A DNA stretch of 64,000 bases from JBKQVT01 sp963727245 (GTDB lineage Bacteria > Planctomycetota > Planctomycetia > Pirellulales > Thermoguttaceae). The stretch spans positions 389,981-453,980 of the forward strand of contig CAVSFO010000018.1 in NCBI GenBank assembly GCA_963727245.1, read 5' to 3'. Of the stretch, positions 25,346 to 34,990 are shown in pieces. Within the stretch, counting starts at the first letter, position 1. The number at the start of each line of letters is the position of its first letter. The position numbers and the translations under genes were made by a program. The notes under the pieces were generated by a model. It was not told where the DNA came from and did no database searches. It saw only the letters and a program-made list of their open reading frames with translations.

Positions 25346-26371
25346 TCACCCCCCCACGTACTTCGCATAGAGCGAGCGGGCGACGGCCGGGTCGGCGGTG
25401 CCGCCGATAATGGCTCGGCCGTCGGCGAAGACCGTCAACTCGTGCCCCTCGACCGTGAGCCGCACGAGGAACTGGTTTTGCACAACCTCGCCAAGCCCTG
25501 CCAGCCGCCGCGCCAATTCCGCTAGCGCCACCCCGGCGCCGCCGGGGGACAACTGCACGGCGTTGCGGCCGCAAAGAACGGCCGTGCGGCTGCCTCCTTG
25601 GCCCGAGAGCCAGGGAAACTCGCGCCGCCCGCAGCACGGGCAATCGACCTGCCCGCGCAGCGAAGCCACGTCGATCTGGCGGACACGGCAATTCCACAAA
25701 TCGACGACCGTCAGCCCTGGCGAGATGGCGTCGATCCGGCCGCTGAGGATCTTCAGCGCCTCGACGGCCTCGATCGCGGCAATGACGCTCACGATGGGCT
25801 CGAGGATGCCGGCCGTATCGCAGGTGGGCGTGCTCCCCGGCGGCGGGCAGTCGGGCAGCAGGCACCGCAGGCAGGGCGTCCGGCCCGGCACGATGGTCAT
25901 CGTCCGCCCCTCGGCGCCGACGCAGCCGCCGTACACCCAGGGCAGGCCGCGGCGGACGGCCGCGTCGTTGAGCAGAAAACGGGTCTCGAAATTGTCCGTG
26001 CCGTCCAGAATGACGTCTACGCCCTCGCAAAACCCCTCGATGTTGCCGCAATCAACGTCGGCGACGATCGGCTCCACGGCCACCGTCGCGTTCAGCGCCC
26101 GCAGCCGCTCCGCGGCGGCAATCGCCTTGGGCAGTCCGCGGCGGGCGTCCTCCTCGTCGAAGAGGACCTGGCGTTGCAGGTTGCTCAGTTCGACCACGTC
26201 GCGATCGACGATGCGGACTGCGCCGACGCCGGCGCGGACCAGCGTGTTGGCTGCCGCGCTTCCCAAGGCGCCGCAGCCGCACACCAGCGCCCGGCTTTTC
26301 AACAGCCGCCGCTGCCCCTCTTCGCCAAGCGGCCCAAAGCGCATCTGCCGCAGGTAACGATCCAATGACAT
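25346..26371 (-). CDS. ThiF/MoeB-type E1-like adenylyltransferase
   Basis: 341 residues from the ATG at 26371 (an upstream in-frame reading goes through a palindrome). SRALVCGCGALGSAAANTL is the nucleotide-binding GxGxxG loop; RIVDRDVVELSNLQRQVLF and VILDGTDNFETRFLLND are E1 family motifs. Zinc cysteines occur in PCLRCLLPDC and CPCCGRRE. The C-terminal about 80 residues form a separate sheet-like part ending in FADGRAIIGGTAD, similar to ThiS/MoaD-like or rhodanese-free MoeB variants. It would adenylate the C-terminus of a small sulfur carrier for thiamine or molybdopterin synthesis; which one is not clear from neighbours. Confidence 0.85.
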   Translation of the reverse strand: MSLDRYLRQMRFGPLGEEGQRRLLKSRALVCGCGALGSAAANTLVRAGVGAVRIVDRDVVELSNLQRQVLFDEEDARRGLPKAIAAAERLRALNATVAVEPIVADVDCGNIEGFCEGVDVILDGTDNFETRFLLNDAAVRRGLPWVYGGCVGAEGRTMTIVPGRTPCLRCLLPDCPPPGSTPTCDTAGILEPIVSVIAAIEAVEALKILSGRIDAISPGLTVVDLWNCRVRQIDVASLRGQVDCPCCGRREFPWLSGQGGSRTAVLCGRNAVQLSPGGAGVALAELARRLAGLGEVVQNQFLVRLTVEGHELTVFADGRAIIGGTADPAVARSLYAKYVGG

Positions 26372-26404
26372 GAGTTGTTCCTGGCTGGAAACTTGCAAAC
26401 GTCC

Positions 26405-26490
26405 AACGCCCCAAGCCCACCGGCGGCCAGTGGGAACGGCGCCGGTTGCCGCTTCAATTCCCACCGGACGCCGCCGGTGGGCTTGGGTGG
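26405..26490. repeat. GCCCACCGG palindrome
   Basis: Arms AAGCCCACCGGCGGCCAGTG and a complement ending in GCCGGTGGGCTTGG enclose a short spacer. The same family occurs at about 21855, 40318, 45475 and 61228. It separates the ThiF-like gene from uvrA. Confidence 0.8.
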
Positions 26491-26512
26491 CAATGGCGAC
26501 CCCACTCCCCAC

Positions 26513-26580
26513 TCCCTAAATCCCTAAATCCCTAAATCCCTAAATCCCTAAATCCCTAAATCCCTAAATCCCTAAATCCC
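26513..26580. repeat. Tandem 8-bp repeat TCCCTAAA (8.5 copies) at the uvrA 3' end
   Basis: Eight full copies of TCCCTAAA plus TCCC, uninterrupted. On the minus strand it reads TTTAGGGA repeated. The uvrA stop codon (TAG at 26556-26558) and its last few codons (FRDLGI) lie inside the repeat, so the C-terminus is set by the repeat. Such a microsatellite can change length by slippage. Confidence 0.9.
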
Positions 26581-29562
26581 CCTTCCTTCAGCACCTTGGC
26601 CAAGAAGCTGGCGGTCACGGAGCCGGAGGTCCTGGCGACCATTTCCGGCGTCCCCTTGGCCACAACGCGTCCCCCTTCGTCGGCGGCGCCGGGGCCAAGA
26701 TCGACGATGTAGTCGGCGGCCTTCATCATTTGCAGGTTGTGCTCGACGACCAGCAGCGAATGGCCCACGCTCAACAAGGCGTCGAAGCAATCCAGCAACT
26801 GGACGACGTCGGAGAAGTGCAGCCCGGTGGTGGGCTCGTCGAGAATGAACAGGCAGCGGCCGCGTTTGGCGGCCGACATGTAGCCGGCGAGTTTCAACCG
26901 CTGGGCCTCGCCGCCGGAGAGGGTGTTGGCCGGCTGGCCGAGGCGGACGTAGTCGAGGCCCACGTCGATGAGCCGCTTCAGGCGGGCCTGCACCTTGGGC
27001 CGGCCGCGGAAGAACGTAAACGCCTCGCGGACCGTCATCTCCAGCACGTCGGCGATGTTGCGGCCGCGATAAGTGACGTCGAGGATCTCGTCGCGGTAGC
27101 GGCTGCCGTTGCACTGGCTGCACTTCATGTAGACGTCGGCGAGGAACTGCATGTCGATCTGGATATAGCCGTCGCCGTGGCAGGCGCTGCAGCGGCCGCC
27201 GTCGACGTTGAAACTGAAATGTCCGGCGTCGTAGTTCCGCGTCCGCGCCTCGACCGTCTCCGCGAACACCGCGCGGATCTCGTCGAACGCCTTCAGGTAG
27301 GTCACCGGATTGCTGCGCGGCGAGCGGCCGATGGGGCTTTGATCGACCATGATCACGTCGTCAATCTGGCCGTCGCCGTAAACGTCGTCCAGCGGATAGG
27401 GCTTGGGGGCCTCTTTGCGTAAGCGGCGGCACAAAGCCGGATAGAGCGTGTCCTGCACCAGCGTGCTCTTGCCCGATCCGCTCACCCCCGTCACCAGGCA
27501 GAGCAGCCCCAGGGGGAATTCCACGGTGACGTTTTTGAGGTTGTTGCCGCGGGCGCCGGCCAGGCGGATCCAACCGTGGTCGGGCCCGCGGCGCCGCGCG
27601 GCGACGCTGACGCCACGGCGGCCGGCCAGGTAATCGCCCGTCAGGCTCTCCGGCGAGCACTCCATTTCCTGGGGCGTGCCTTGGAAGACGACGCGGCCGC
27701 CGCGCTCGCCTGCCCCGGGCCCGATCTCGATGACCTGGTCCGCCGCCCGGATGACCGCCTCCTCGTGCTCGACGACCACCACCGTGTTGGCGCGCCGTTG
27801 CAGCCGGGCGATGGTCGCCACCAGGCGCTGGATATCGCGGGCGTGCAGCCCGATCGACGGCTCGTCCAGCACGTAGAGCATGTTGACCAGGCTGGAGCCA
27901 AGGGCCGAAGTCAAGGCCACGCGGCGGGCCTCGCCGCCGCTGAGCGTCCGCAACGTGCGGTCCAGCGTCAGGTAGTCCAGCCCCACCGCTTCCAGATACC
28001 CCAGCCGTGCAGCGCACCTGGTCGAGCATCACGCGGCCGATGGTATGCTCCCACGCGGGCAAGGACAAGGCGCGGAAGAAGGCGGCGGCGTCGCGGACCT
28101 TCAGGGCCGACAACTCGGCGATATTCCGGCCGCCGATGCGGGCGTCCAGGGCCTCGGGCCGCAGCCGCGTGCCGCCGCAAGCCGGGCAGGGCCGGTAGCT
28201 CCGCCAGCGGCTGAGGAAGACGCGGATGTGCATCTTGTACTTCCGCCGCTCCAGCCAGGCGAAAAAGCCCTCCAGCCCGCCGAACTTCCGCTCCGGCACG
28301 CCGTGCAGGATCAATTGCCGGTGCCGCTCGGTCAATTGCGAAAACGGCACGTCCACCGGCAAGTCGTAGTCGCCGGCCAGCGCCAGCAATTCCTGCAACT
28401 CGTGCGCGTAGGCCGGACTGTTCCACGGCGCCACGGCGCCGGCCGCCAGCGACTTGCCGGCGTCGGGAACCACCAGGTCCATGTCCAGTCCGATGACGTT
28501 GCCGAAACCCTCGCACTGCGGACAGGCGCCTAGCGGACTGTTGAAGCTGTACAGCCGCGGCTCGGGCGTGGGATACTCGATGCCGCAGTCCTCGCAGGTC
28601 AACTGGGCGCTGAAGCCCAGCCGCCGCCACGGCCGCCCGTCGATGACGTCCTCACTCCCTCTCCCGCCGGGAGCGACCACTGTCGTGGTGCCCGGGGGTG
28701 AGGGCGCGCTGTCCTTCGCCCGATTCTCCGCCATCGGTTCAACGTCCCCGTTTTCCACAAAGACAAAGCACCGGCCTTGCCCCTTGGCAAAGGCCATCTC
28801 CAGCGAATCGCGCAGGCGGTCGGCGCTGGTGTTGCCGGCGGTCAGCCGATCGAGAATCACGTACAGACGATTCTGCGAGGGTGCACATGCGAGGCATGGT
28901 GCCCGGCTTGCCCAGCAGTGCCGGCAGCACGGTTGGACAAGCAACCGTGGCACCCATCTCGGCCGGAGCTCCGTCGCTCGCTGCCGTTCGTGGCGTCGAG
29001 CATGACCATCCGGCCGTCGACGATCACGCGGATGAACCCTTCTTCCCGCAAGGCGCCGAGGGCCGCGGCCCGATCGGTCCCCGCCGGGCAAGTCCTGGGC
29101 GAACGCGACCATGAACCGTTTGCCCGGCGGCAACGCGGCCAACAGCTCGGCCGTGCTCTGCGGCGTGTCGCAGCGCACCTCCTGTCCGCAACGGCGGCAA
29201 AAGACGTGGCCGATCTTGGCAAACAGCAGCCGCAGGTAGTCGGCCACTTCGGTGGCCGTGCCCACGGTCGAGCGGCTGGAGCGGGTGGTGTTCTTGCCGG
29301 TCACGGCGATGGCCGGGGGGATGCCGTCGATGCGATCCGCCTCCGGCTTTTCCAGCCGCTGCAGGAACTGCCGCGTGTAGGCGGAAAAGCTCTCGATGTA
29401 GCGCCGCTGTCCTTCGGCGTAGAGCGTGTCCAGCGCCAGGCTGCTCTTGCCGCTGCCGCTGAGTCCGCACAGCACGATCAGCTTCGAGCGCGGGATGTCG
29501 AGGTCGATCGACTTCAGGTTATGGACCTTGACCCCCCGCAGCACGATGGGACCGGCGCTCAT
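26556..29562 (-). CDS. uvrA: Excinuclease ABC subunit A, interrupted by frameshifts and a palindromic insertion
   Basis: Start ATG at 29562: MSAGPIVLRGVKVHNLKSID, with Walker A CGLSGSGKSSLALDTLYAEG. The C-terminal half is open from 27986 to 26556 and holds TGVSGSGKSTLVQDTLYPAL, the zinc-binding CSACHGDGYIQIDMQF, ABC signatures TLSGGEARRVALTSAL and TLSGGEAQRLKLAGYM, and VILDEPTTGLH-like Walker B. The reading frame changes near 29083 and near 28011. A palindromic element (28896-28957) lies within the first half between MLDATNGSE and NRLYVILDRLTAG and adds out-of-family sequence. UvrA is the DNA damage sensor of nucleotide excision repair. Single-base shifts may be assembly errors, but the insert looks real. 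Whether active protein is made is open. Confidence 0.8.
28896..28957. repeat. Palindromic element inserted in the uvrA coding region
   Basis: Imperfect inverted repeat GGTGCCCGGCTTGCCCAGCA...ending ACCGTGGCACC, related to the GTGCCACTGCTGGCTTGTCC element at 35361-35435. It lies where the UvrA protein family has no such sequence. No direct host duplication was recognised here. Confidence 0.65.
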
Positions 29563-29745
29563 GGTTCGCCCCTGCCGGGTGCGTTGATATTAGCCCAAAC
29601 TGGCATTATAGCACCTCTGGTGACGGCAAGTGAACCCTCGGCCGCCGGTTTTTTCCCGACGGCGCCGGCCCCGGTCGCGGTGGTCGCGCCTGCGGGCAAC
29701 GTCGAGACGGGAAATTCCGGTCGCCTTGCGGTGTCACGAATGGTC

Positions 29746-29855
29746 CGCCCCAAGGGGGCGATAACAATCTAGCCCAGGGTTGCCGCGCAGCGGCTACCCT
29801 GGGTTACGGTTACCGAAAGTCCCGAAAACCCCAACGGGGTTTCGTAGCCGGCGTC
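29746..29855. repeat. REP-like unit left of the RAYT gene
   Basis: Contains CCCAGGGTTGCCGCGCAGCG with its palindromic partner GGCTACCCTGGG, then a second hairpin ACCCCAACGGGGTTTC. The unit is repeated in inverted orientation on the other side of the transposase (30321-30407) and again in direct orientation at 30506-30620. Confidence 0.85.
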
Positions 29856-29861
29856 CGGCGG

Positions 29862-30317
29862 TCAATCCCAGACATACCGTTCATCGAACTCGACGCCGTG
29901 CCTGCGCAGGATCTGCCGCCGTTCGTTCTGAAACGACAGGCGGCGATGACGTTCCTCCTGCGACTCGACGTACCGCCGCACGCGCTCGCCTTGCGACTGG
30001 CTGACGGAGAAGGCGCCGTAGCCGGCTTGCCATTGGAACAGGCTCCACTGCGGGCCCTTCTTCTTTGCCCACAAGGAAGAGGAGCGCTTCAGTTCCTTGA
30101 CCCAATCGGCCAGAGAAATCGTTCGCGATTGTCGGGCCAGCAAATGAACGTGGTCATCGGCGCCGCCCACGATCACGGCCGGGCATTCGAGGTTCTTGGA
30201 GATTCCGGCCAGGTAGCGGTGCATTTGGCCGCGCAGTTCCGCGTTCTGGAGTAAAGCGCGGCGCTCCTTGGTCGAGAACACCAGGTGGACCAACATGTTG
30301 GCCAGGGATTGCGGCAT
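29862..30317 (-). mobile_element. REP-associated tyrosine transposase (RAYT, IS200/IS605 Y1 superfamily)
   Basis: 151 residues from the ATG at 30317. NMLVHLVFSTKERRALL is the Y1 transposase start, the HUH motif is DDHVHLLARQ, and the catalytic tyrosine lies in WQAGYGAFSVSQSQ, followed by YVESQEERHRRLSFQNE, the RAYT C-terminal block. Single-domain RAYTs act on palindromic REP units. Here the gene is flanked at both ends by REP-like units in inverted orientation (29746-29855 and 30321-30407). The frame is intact. It likely is or was responsible for spread of that repeat family. Confidence 0.9.
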
Positions 30318-30320
30318 GGC

Positions 30321-30407
30321 GGCGCCGGCTCCGAAACCCCGTTGGGGTTTCTCTGGTGGTCTGATACTCGGTCCCAGGGTAGCCGCTGCGCGGCAACCCT
30401 GGGCTAA
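30321..30407. repeat. REP-like unit right of the RAYT gene (inverted copy)
   Basis: Reverse complement of the left unit: ACCCCGTTGGGGTTTC, then CCCAGGGTAGCCGCTGCGCG and GGCAACCCTGGG. Confidence 0.85.
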
Positions 30408-30505
30408 ATTATGGCAGCCTCTTCGAGGCAACACAAGCCGTCCGCGTACGCCTGCGCCTCGCCGCGTTGGAAAAGTCCAATCGCTCGGGGAGGCCGCAAG
30501 TGGTT

Positions 30506-30620
30506 TGCCCCAAAGGGGCGTCAGAGCACAGCCCGGGGTTGCCGCGCAGCGGCTACCCCGGGGTTCCGATGTCGGGAATCTCGAAAACCCCAACGGCGTT
30601 TCGTAGCCGGCGTGCCCGGG
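30506..30620. repeat. Solo third copy of the RAYT-associated REP unit before murD
   Basis: Direct-orientation copy with GCCCCAAAGGGGCGTC, GGGGTTGCCGCGCAGCGGCT and ACCCCAACGGCGTTTC. It is slightly diverged from the left unit and lies 75 bp upstream of the murD start, so it is part of the murD leader. Confidence 0.8.
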
Positions 30621-30694
30621 GGCCAATCGCAAACGTACCGTCCGCGGAACTCGCACCCCTTGCCATCGCTCCGCTGGGCCGCTTTACTTGGGGG

Positions 30695-32026
30695 ATGAAG
30701 GAAAGCTTCCAACGCCGCCGCGTGACGGTCATGGGCCTGGGACATTTCGGCGGCGGCGCCAGCGCGGCACGCTGGCTGGCCCGGCAGGGCGCCCTGGTCA
30801 CCGTGAGCGATGCGGCCGAGCCGGCGGCCCTGGCCGACGCAGTGGCGGCCTTGGCCGGCACGCCTATCGCCGAATTCCACTTGGGCGGCCATCGGGAAAT
30901 AGATTTTCAAGACGCCGACCTGCTCATCGTCAATCCGGCGGTGCGGCCCGGAAACCGCTTCCTGGAACTCGCCCGGCAGGCCGGCGTGGAAATCGAGACC
31001 GAAATCGGACTCTTCCTGCGGGCTTGCCCGGCGCGGGTGATCGGCGTGACCGGCTCCAACGGCAAATCGACCACCGCGGCCATGACGGCCGCCATCCTCG
31101 AGGCCGCGGGCGTCCGCGCCTGGCTCGGCGGCAACATCGGCGGCAGTCTCCTGGAGCAACTCCCGCAGATGGGCGGCGACGATTGGGTCGTGCTGGAACT
31201 GAGTAGTTTCCAGTTGTGGCATCTGGCCGGCGACGTGCCCATGCCGCAGATCGCCGTCGTGACCGGCTGCCGGCCCAACCATCTCGACTGGCACGAGTCG
31301 TACGCCCACTACGTGGCCGCCAAGCAGCGGATCCTCAGCGGCCAGACGGCCGCCGGCCTGTCCATTCTGAACCCATTCGACGCGGAGGCGAGTTCGTGGG
31401 GGCCCTTGGTGCGCGGGGAGCAATTGCCGCTGCCGCCGCTGGAGGAGCTGCCGCCGCTGCGGTTGCCGGGTCGGCACAATCTGCTCAACGCGGCCTGTGC
31501 CGCGGCGGCCGCCCGGGGTGCGTTGGGCCGGCAGGTTTCGCTGGCCGGCCTGGCGACCTTTTCCGGCCTGCCGCAACGGTTGGAGTGGTTCGCGGTGGTG
31601 GACGGCCGCCGTTTCTACAACGATTCGGCGGCCACGACGCCGGAATCGACCGTCGCCGCCTTGGAAGCGTTGGACCGCCCGGTGTGGCTCTTGGCCGGGG
31701 GCGCCGACAAGGGGTGTGATTTCGGCCCGCTAGCTACGGCGATTGCCCGGCGAGCGGCGGGCGTCGCCCTGTTCGGCGCGGTGGCCGAGATGCTCGAAGG
31801 CCGCATCGCGGCGGAGGATGCCCGGCTGCCTTTTGCGGCCGTAGGGACGATGGGCGAGGCACTGCGGTGGTGTTGGGAGCGTTCGCGGCCGGGGGATGCG
31901 ATCGTGCTTTCGCCGGCCTGTTCCAGTCACGATCAGTTCTGCAACTTCCGCCAGCGCGGCCAGCAGTTCGTCGAACTGGTCGCCGCGCTGGCTGGGCGGG
32001 CCGATCGCCTGGGGGCGGCCTCTTGA
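30695..32026 (+). CDS. murD: UDP-N-acetylmuramoyl-L-alanine--D-glutamate ligase
   Basis: 443 residues from the ATG at 30695, preceded by TTGGGGG. The N-terminal Rossmann-like domain starts VTVMGLGHFGGGASAARWLA; the Mur-ligase ATP loop is IGVTGSNGKSTTAAMTAAIL (about residues 112-131); GGNIGGSLLEQLPQ, ELSSFQL and NHLDWHESY are Mur ligase motifs; the C-terminal domain includes FYNDSAATTPESTVAAL and LLAGGADKGCDF. MurD adds D-glutamate to the peptidoglycan precursor in the cytoplasm. Its presence together with anmK supports peptidoglycan metabolism in this planctomycete. An upstream extension into the REP unit was rejected. Confidence 0.93.
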   Translation: MKESFQRRRVTVMGLGHFGGGASAARWLARQGALVTVSDAAEPAALADAVAALAGTPIAEFHLGGHREIDFQDADLLIVNPAVRPGNRFLELARQAGVEIETEIGLFLRACPARVIGVTGSNGKSTTAAMTAAILEAAGVRAWLGGNIGGSLLEQLPQMGGDDWVVLELSSFQLWHLAGDVPMPQIAVVTGCRPNHLDWHESYAHYVAAKQRILSGQTAAGLSILNPFDAEASSWGPLVRGEQLPLPPLEELPPLRLPGRHNLLNAACAAAAARGALGRQVSLAGLATFSGLPQRLEWFAVVDGRRFYNDSAATTPESTVAALEALDRPVWLLAGGADKGCDFGPLATAIARRAAGVALFGAVAEMLEGRIAAEDARLPFAAVGTMGEALRWCWERSRPGDAIVLSPACSSHDQFCNFRQRGQQFVELVAALAGRADRLGAAS

Positions 32027-32291
32027 CAAAAAGGCGGAGATCGCTAAATTTCATGGGAACTATGACCTCGGGGCCGGCGACGGTGAGGTTTCCTCGGTGG
32101 AGACCGATACGGCGCTGGGAGTCGTCGCCCCGAGGTCTTTTCGTAACCGTTCCGGTTGTGATAGAATGGATTGCTGCCGGCCGTACGCCGCACACGCCGT
32201 GTGCGGTGAAATCGGCACACGGCGTGTGCTGGATACAGGGGGCGGCACACGGCGCGTGCCGGATACGTCCAAACGACGATGGGGGTGGTGT
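32027..32291. repeat. Gap with GGCACACGGCGTGTGC palindromes
   Basis: Three copies of a short palindrome occur between 32190 and 32265 (ACACGCCGTGTGCGG, GGCACACGGCGTGTGCTGGA and GGCACACGGCGCGTGCCGGA), and a further copy lies at about 37330. No gene is supported. Confidence 0.65.
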
Positions 32292-32675
32292 ATGAAAGTC
32301 GTCCATTACGAACAGGTCAAGGCCGCGGCCGTCGAGATGGAAGGGGCCGCCGGCTGCCGCATCCGCTGCCTGATCGGCCCCGACGACAACGCCCCCAGTT
32401 TCACCATGCGGGAGTTCGAGATCGCCCCGGGCGGACACACGCCGTCGCACGCCCACGGCCACGAGCACGAGGTGTTCATCCTGGAGGGGACGGGCGTGGT
32501 GAGCGAGGGCGCGGAGGAACATCCCTTGCGGCCGGGGACCGTGGTCTTCGTGCCGCCGCAGCAGTCGCACCAGTTCCGCAACACCGGCGCCACGCGGCTG
32601 CGGTTCCTCTGCCTGATTCCGCATCCGCTCCGCGGTGCGGGCGACTCGTGTCTGATTGCCTGCGGCTGCGAGTGA
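32292..32675 (+). CDS. Cupin-domain protein
   Basis: 127 residues from the ATG at 32292. A single cupin barrel: motif 1 is PGGHTPSHAHGHEHEVFILE, giving metal ligands H-x-H and E, and motif 2 is PGTVVFVPPQQSHQFRNTG with the fourth histidine. Small cupins of this type bind one metal and may be isomerases, dioxygenases or sensors. No function can be chosen. A double cysteine-rich tail (SCLIACGCE) is unusual for the family and might bind another metal; this is only a sequence observation. Confidence 0.85.
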   Translation: MKVVHYEQVKAAAVEMEGAAGCRIRCLIGPDDNAPSFTMREFEIAPGGHTPSHAHGHEHEVFILEGTGVVSEGAEEHPLRPGTVVFVPPQQSHQFRNTGATRLRFLCLIPHPLRGAGDSCLIACGCE

Positions 32676-32995
32676 GCGGAAGGAAAGGCGGAGGGCGGAA
32701 GGCGGAAGGGGGAAGGAAGCAACTGAGGGTGCCCCGGAATTCCGTGGAAATAACACAAAAGATAGGCAAGGGCAAAGCGTGAGGGATCTCGCGCAAAGAC
32801 GCAAAGGCGCAAGGGTATCGAAAAGAAGAAAGAGAGGGAAGGCGGAATTGCTCCCAGACGCCGCCGAGCTGCCAATCACTTTTTCTTCCTTTGCGGCCTT
32901 GCGGCTTTGCGCCTTGGCGTGATGGTGTGCTGGCGAGGACGTCGCCAAGAGACCGGTTTTCCTGTCCCTAATTCTGAAGCACTACACCAGGCTTT
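32676..32995. repeat. Gap with purine-rich and GCGCAAAGACGC repeats
   Basis: At 32680-32720 there is a run of GGCGGAGGGCGGAAGG units, the same element that ends the adh and CrtI-like genes at 36060 and 51565. At 32770-32930 lies an inverted repeat with TCTCGCGCAAAGACGCAAAG and TTGCGGCTTTGCGCCTTGGC. No gene. Confidence 0.7.
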
Positions 32996-34990
32996 ATGTC
33001 CGCTGCTGCCCAGGAAATCGCCCGGCTGCGGGAAGAGATCCGCCGCCACGACTATAAATACTACGTCGAGGCGGCGCCGGAGATCGGCGACCGCGAGTAC
33101 GACCGGTTGATCGAGCGGCTCAAGGCGTTGGAGGCCGCCCATCCCGAGCTTGTCACACCGGACAGCCCCACGCAGCGCATCGGCGACCAGCCCGTCGAAG
33201 GGCTGCGGCAGGTCGCCCACCGGGTGCCGATGCTCTCGATCGACAACACCTACAGCATCGAGGAGTTGAAGCGTTATGGGGAGCGGACGGCCAAGCTGCT
33301 CCACGGCGAGCCGATCGAGTGGATGGTCGAGTTGAAGGTGGACGGCGTGGCCGTCTCGCTGGTCTATGAAGAGGGGCTCCTGGTCCGGGGCGTCACCCGC
33401 GGCGACGGCCGCAGCGGCGATGACATCACGCACAACGTCCGCACCATCCGCGACATTCCCCTGCGATTGCACGGCGGGCACGTGCCGCCGCTGCTGGAGG
33501 TCCGCGGCGAAATCTACATGACCAATTCCGACCTCGTGCGGCTGAACCAACAGCAGAAGGCCGAGGGCAAGCCGCTGTTCGCCAACACCCGCAACGTCAC
33601 CGCCGGCAGCGTCCGGCAGCTCGATCCGCGGATTTGCGCCGCCCGGCGGCTGCGGTTCTTCTGCCATTCGGTGGGCCAGACCGAGGGGTTGACGGCCCGC
33701 ACGCACATGGAATTCCTCGCGGAAATGCAAAGTTTCGGCCTGCCGGTCACGCCCGAGGCCGCCTGTTTCGACTCCTTCGCCGCCGCCGTCGAACACTGCG
33801 AGCAGTTGATCGAGCGGCTGCACGAGCTGGATTTCGAGATCGACGGGCTGGTCCTGAAGGTCAATCGCTTCGACCAGCGCCAACGGCTGGGCTCGACCTC
33901 GAAATGCCCGCGCTGGCTGATCGCCTACAAGTTCGAGAAATACGAGGCGAAGACCCGGCTGCGGGAGATTCGCGTGCAAGTCGGCAAGACGGGCGCGGTC
34001 ACGCCGGTGGCCGACCTGGAGCCGGTCGAGCTGGCCGGCACGATCGTCAGCCACGCCAGCCTGCACAACGCCGACGAGATCGAGCGCAAGGACGTGCGGC
34101 CCGGCAACGTGGTCGTGGTGGAGAAGGCGGGCAAGATCATTCCGCACGTGGTCCGGGTGGAGAAGAGCGATCGCGAGCACTCGTTGCGAAAGTTCGTTTT
34201 TCCCGCCGCCTGTCCCGAGTGCGGCACGAAGCTGGTCAAGGACGAGGGGGGCGTGTACATTCGCTGTCCCAACCCGCAGTGTCCCGCCCAATTGAAGGAG
34301 CGCATCCGTTACTTTGCCGGCCGCAACGCCATGGACATCGAGGGGCTGGGGGAGAAATTGATCGACCAGTTGGTCGCCGGGGGGCTGGTCGCCGGTTGCG
34401 GCGACATCTATCGCCTGACGTTGGAACGCCTGATGGGCCTGGAGCGGATGGGTCGCAAGTCGTCGGAAAACCTGCTCGACGGCATCGCCGCCAGCAAGGA
34501 TCGCGGCCTGGCGCGACTGCTCAACGGGCTGTCGATCCGCCACGTCGGCGCCCGCGTGGCCGCGGTGCTGGCCGAGCGGTTCGGCTCGATGGACGCAATC
34601 ATGGCTGCAAGCGTCGAGGAGCTGAGCGACACCATGGAGATCGGCCCGATCATTGCGCAGAGCGTTTTCGACTTCCTCCACGGCAAGTTCGGCTCCGAGA
34701 CCATCGCCGACTTGAAGAGCGTCGGGGTGAAGATGGACGCTCCACGCGTCCGAGCGTCGCGGTCCCTGGAGGGCAAGACGCTGGTGGTTACCGGCACGCT
34801 CGGCAAGTACAGCCGCGAGGAGATTAACGAGTTGATCACGCGGCACGGTGGCCATGCCGCCTCGAGCGTGTCGAAAAGCACTGACTACGTCGTTGCCGGC
34901 GAGAAGGCCGGCAGCAAGCTCGACAAGGCGCGGGAGCTTGGCGTGCCGGTGATTACGGAAGCGGAGTTCGAGAAGCTGCTGGGAGCGTAG
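32996..34990 (+). CDS. ligA: NAD-dependent DNA ligase
   Basis: 664 residues. The adenylated lysine is K114 in MVELKVDGVAVSL; the N-terminal Ia domain (HDYKYYVEAAPEIGDREYD) grips NMN. Further motifs are TRGDGRSGDDITHNVRTI and AYKFEKYEAKT. The zinc finger is visible in CPECGTKL and RCPNPQCPAQL, followed by HhH repeats and a BRCT domain (about 590-664, LEGKTLVVTGTLGKYSREE). It seals nicks in replication and repair. Length and domain order are standard. Confidence 0.96.
   Translation: MSAAAQEIARLREEIRRHDYKYYVEAAPEIGDREYDRLIERLKALEAAHPELVTPDSPTQRIGDQPVEGLRQVAHRVPMLSIDNTYSIEELKRYGERTAKLLHGEPIEWMVELKVDGVAVSLVYEEGLLVRGVTRGDGRSGDDITHNVRTIRDIPLRLHGGHVPPLLEVRGEIYMTNSDLVRLNQQQKAEGKPLFANTRNVTAGSVRQLDPRICAARRLRFFCHSVGQTEGLTARTHMEFLAEMQSFGLPVTPEAACFDSFAAAVEHCEQLIERLHELDFEIDGLVLKVNRFDQRQRLGSTSKCPRWLIAYKFEKYEAKTRLREIRVQVGKTGAVTPVADLEPVELAGTIVSHASLHNADEIERKDVRPGNVVVVEKAGKIIPHVVRVEKSDREHSLRKFVFPAACPECGTKLVKDEGGVYIRCPNPQCPAQLKERIRYFAGRNAMDIEGLGEKLIDQLVAGGLVAGCGDIYRLTLERLMGLERMGRKSSENLLDGIAASKDRGLARLLNGLSIRHVGARVAAVLAERFGSMDAIMAASVEELSDTMEIGPIIAQSVFDFLHGKFGSETIADLKSVGVKMDAPRVRASRSLEGKTLVVTGTLGKYSREEINELITRHGGHAASSVSKSTDYVVAGEKAGSKLDKARELGVPVITEAEFEKLLGA

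Noticed and set aside
26513..26580. CRISPR-like direct repeats at the uvrA end
   Set aside because: An uninterrupted 8-bp tandem repeat without spacers; a microsatellite.
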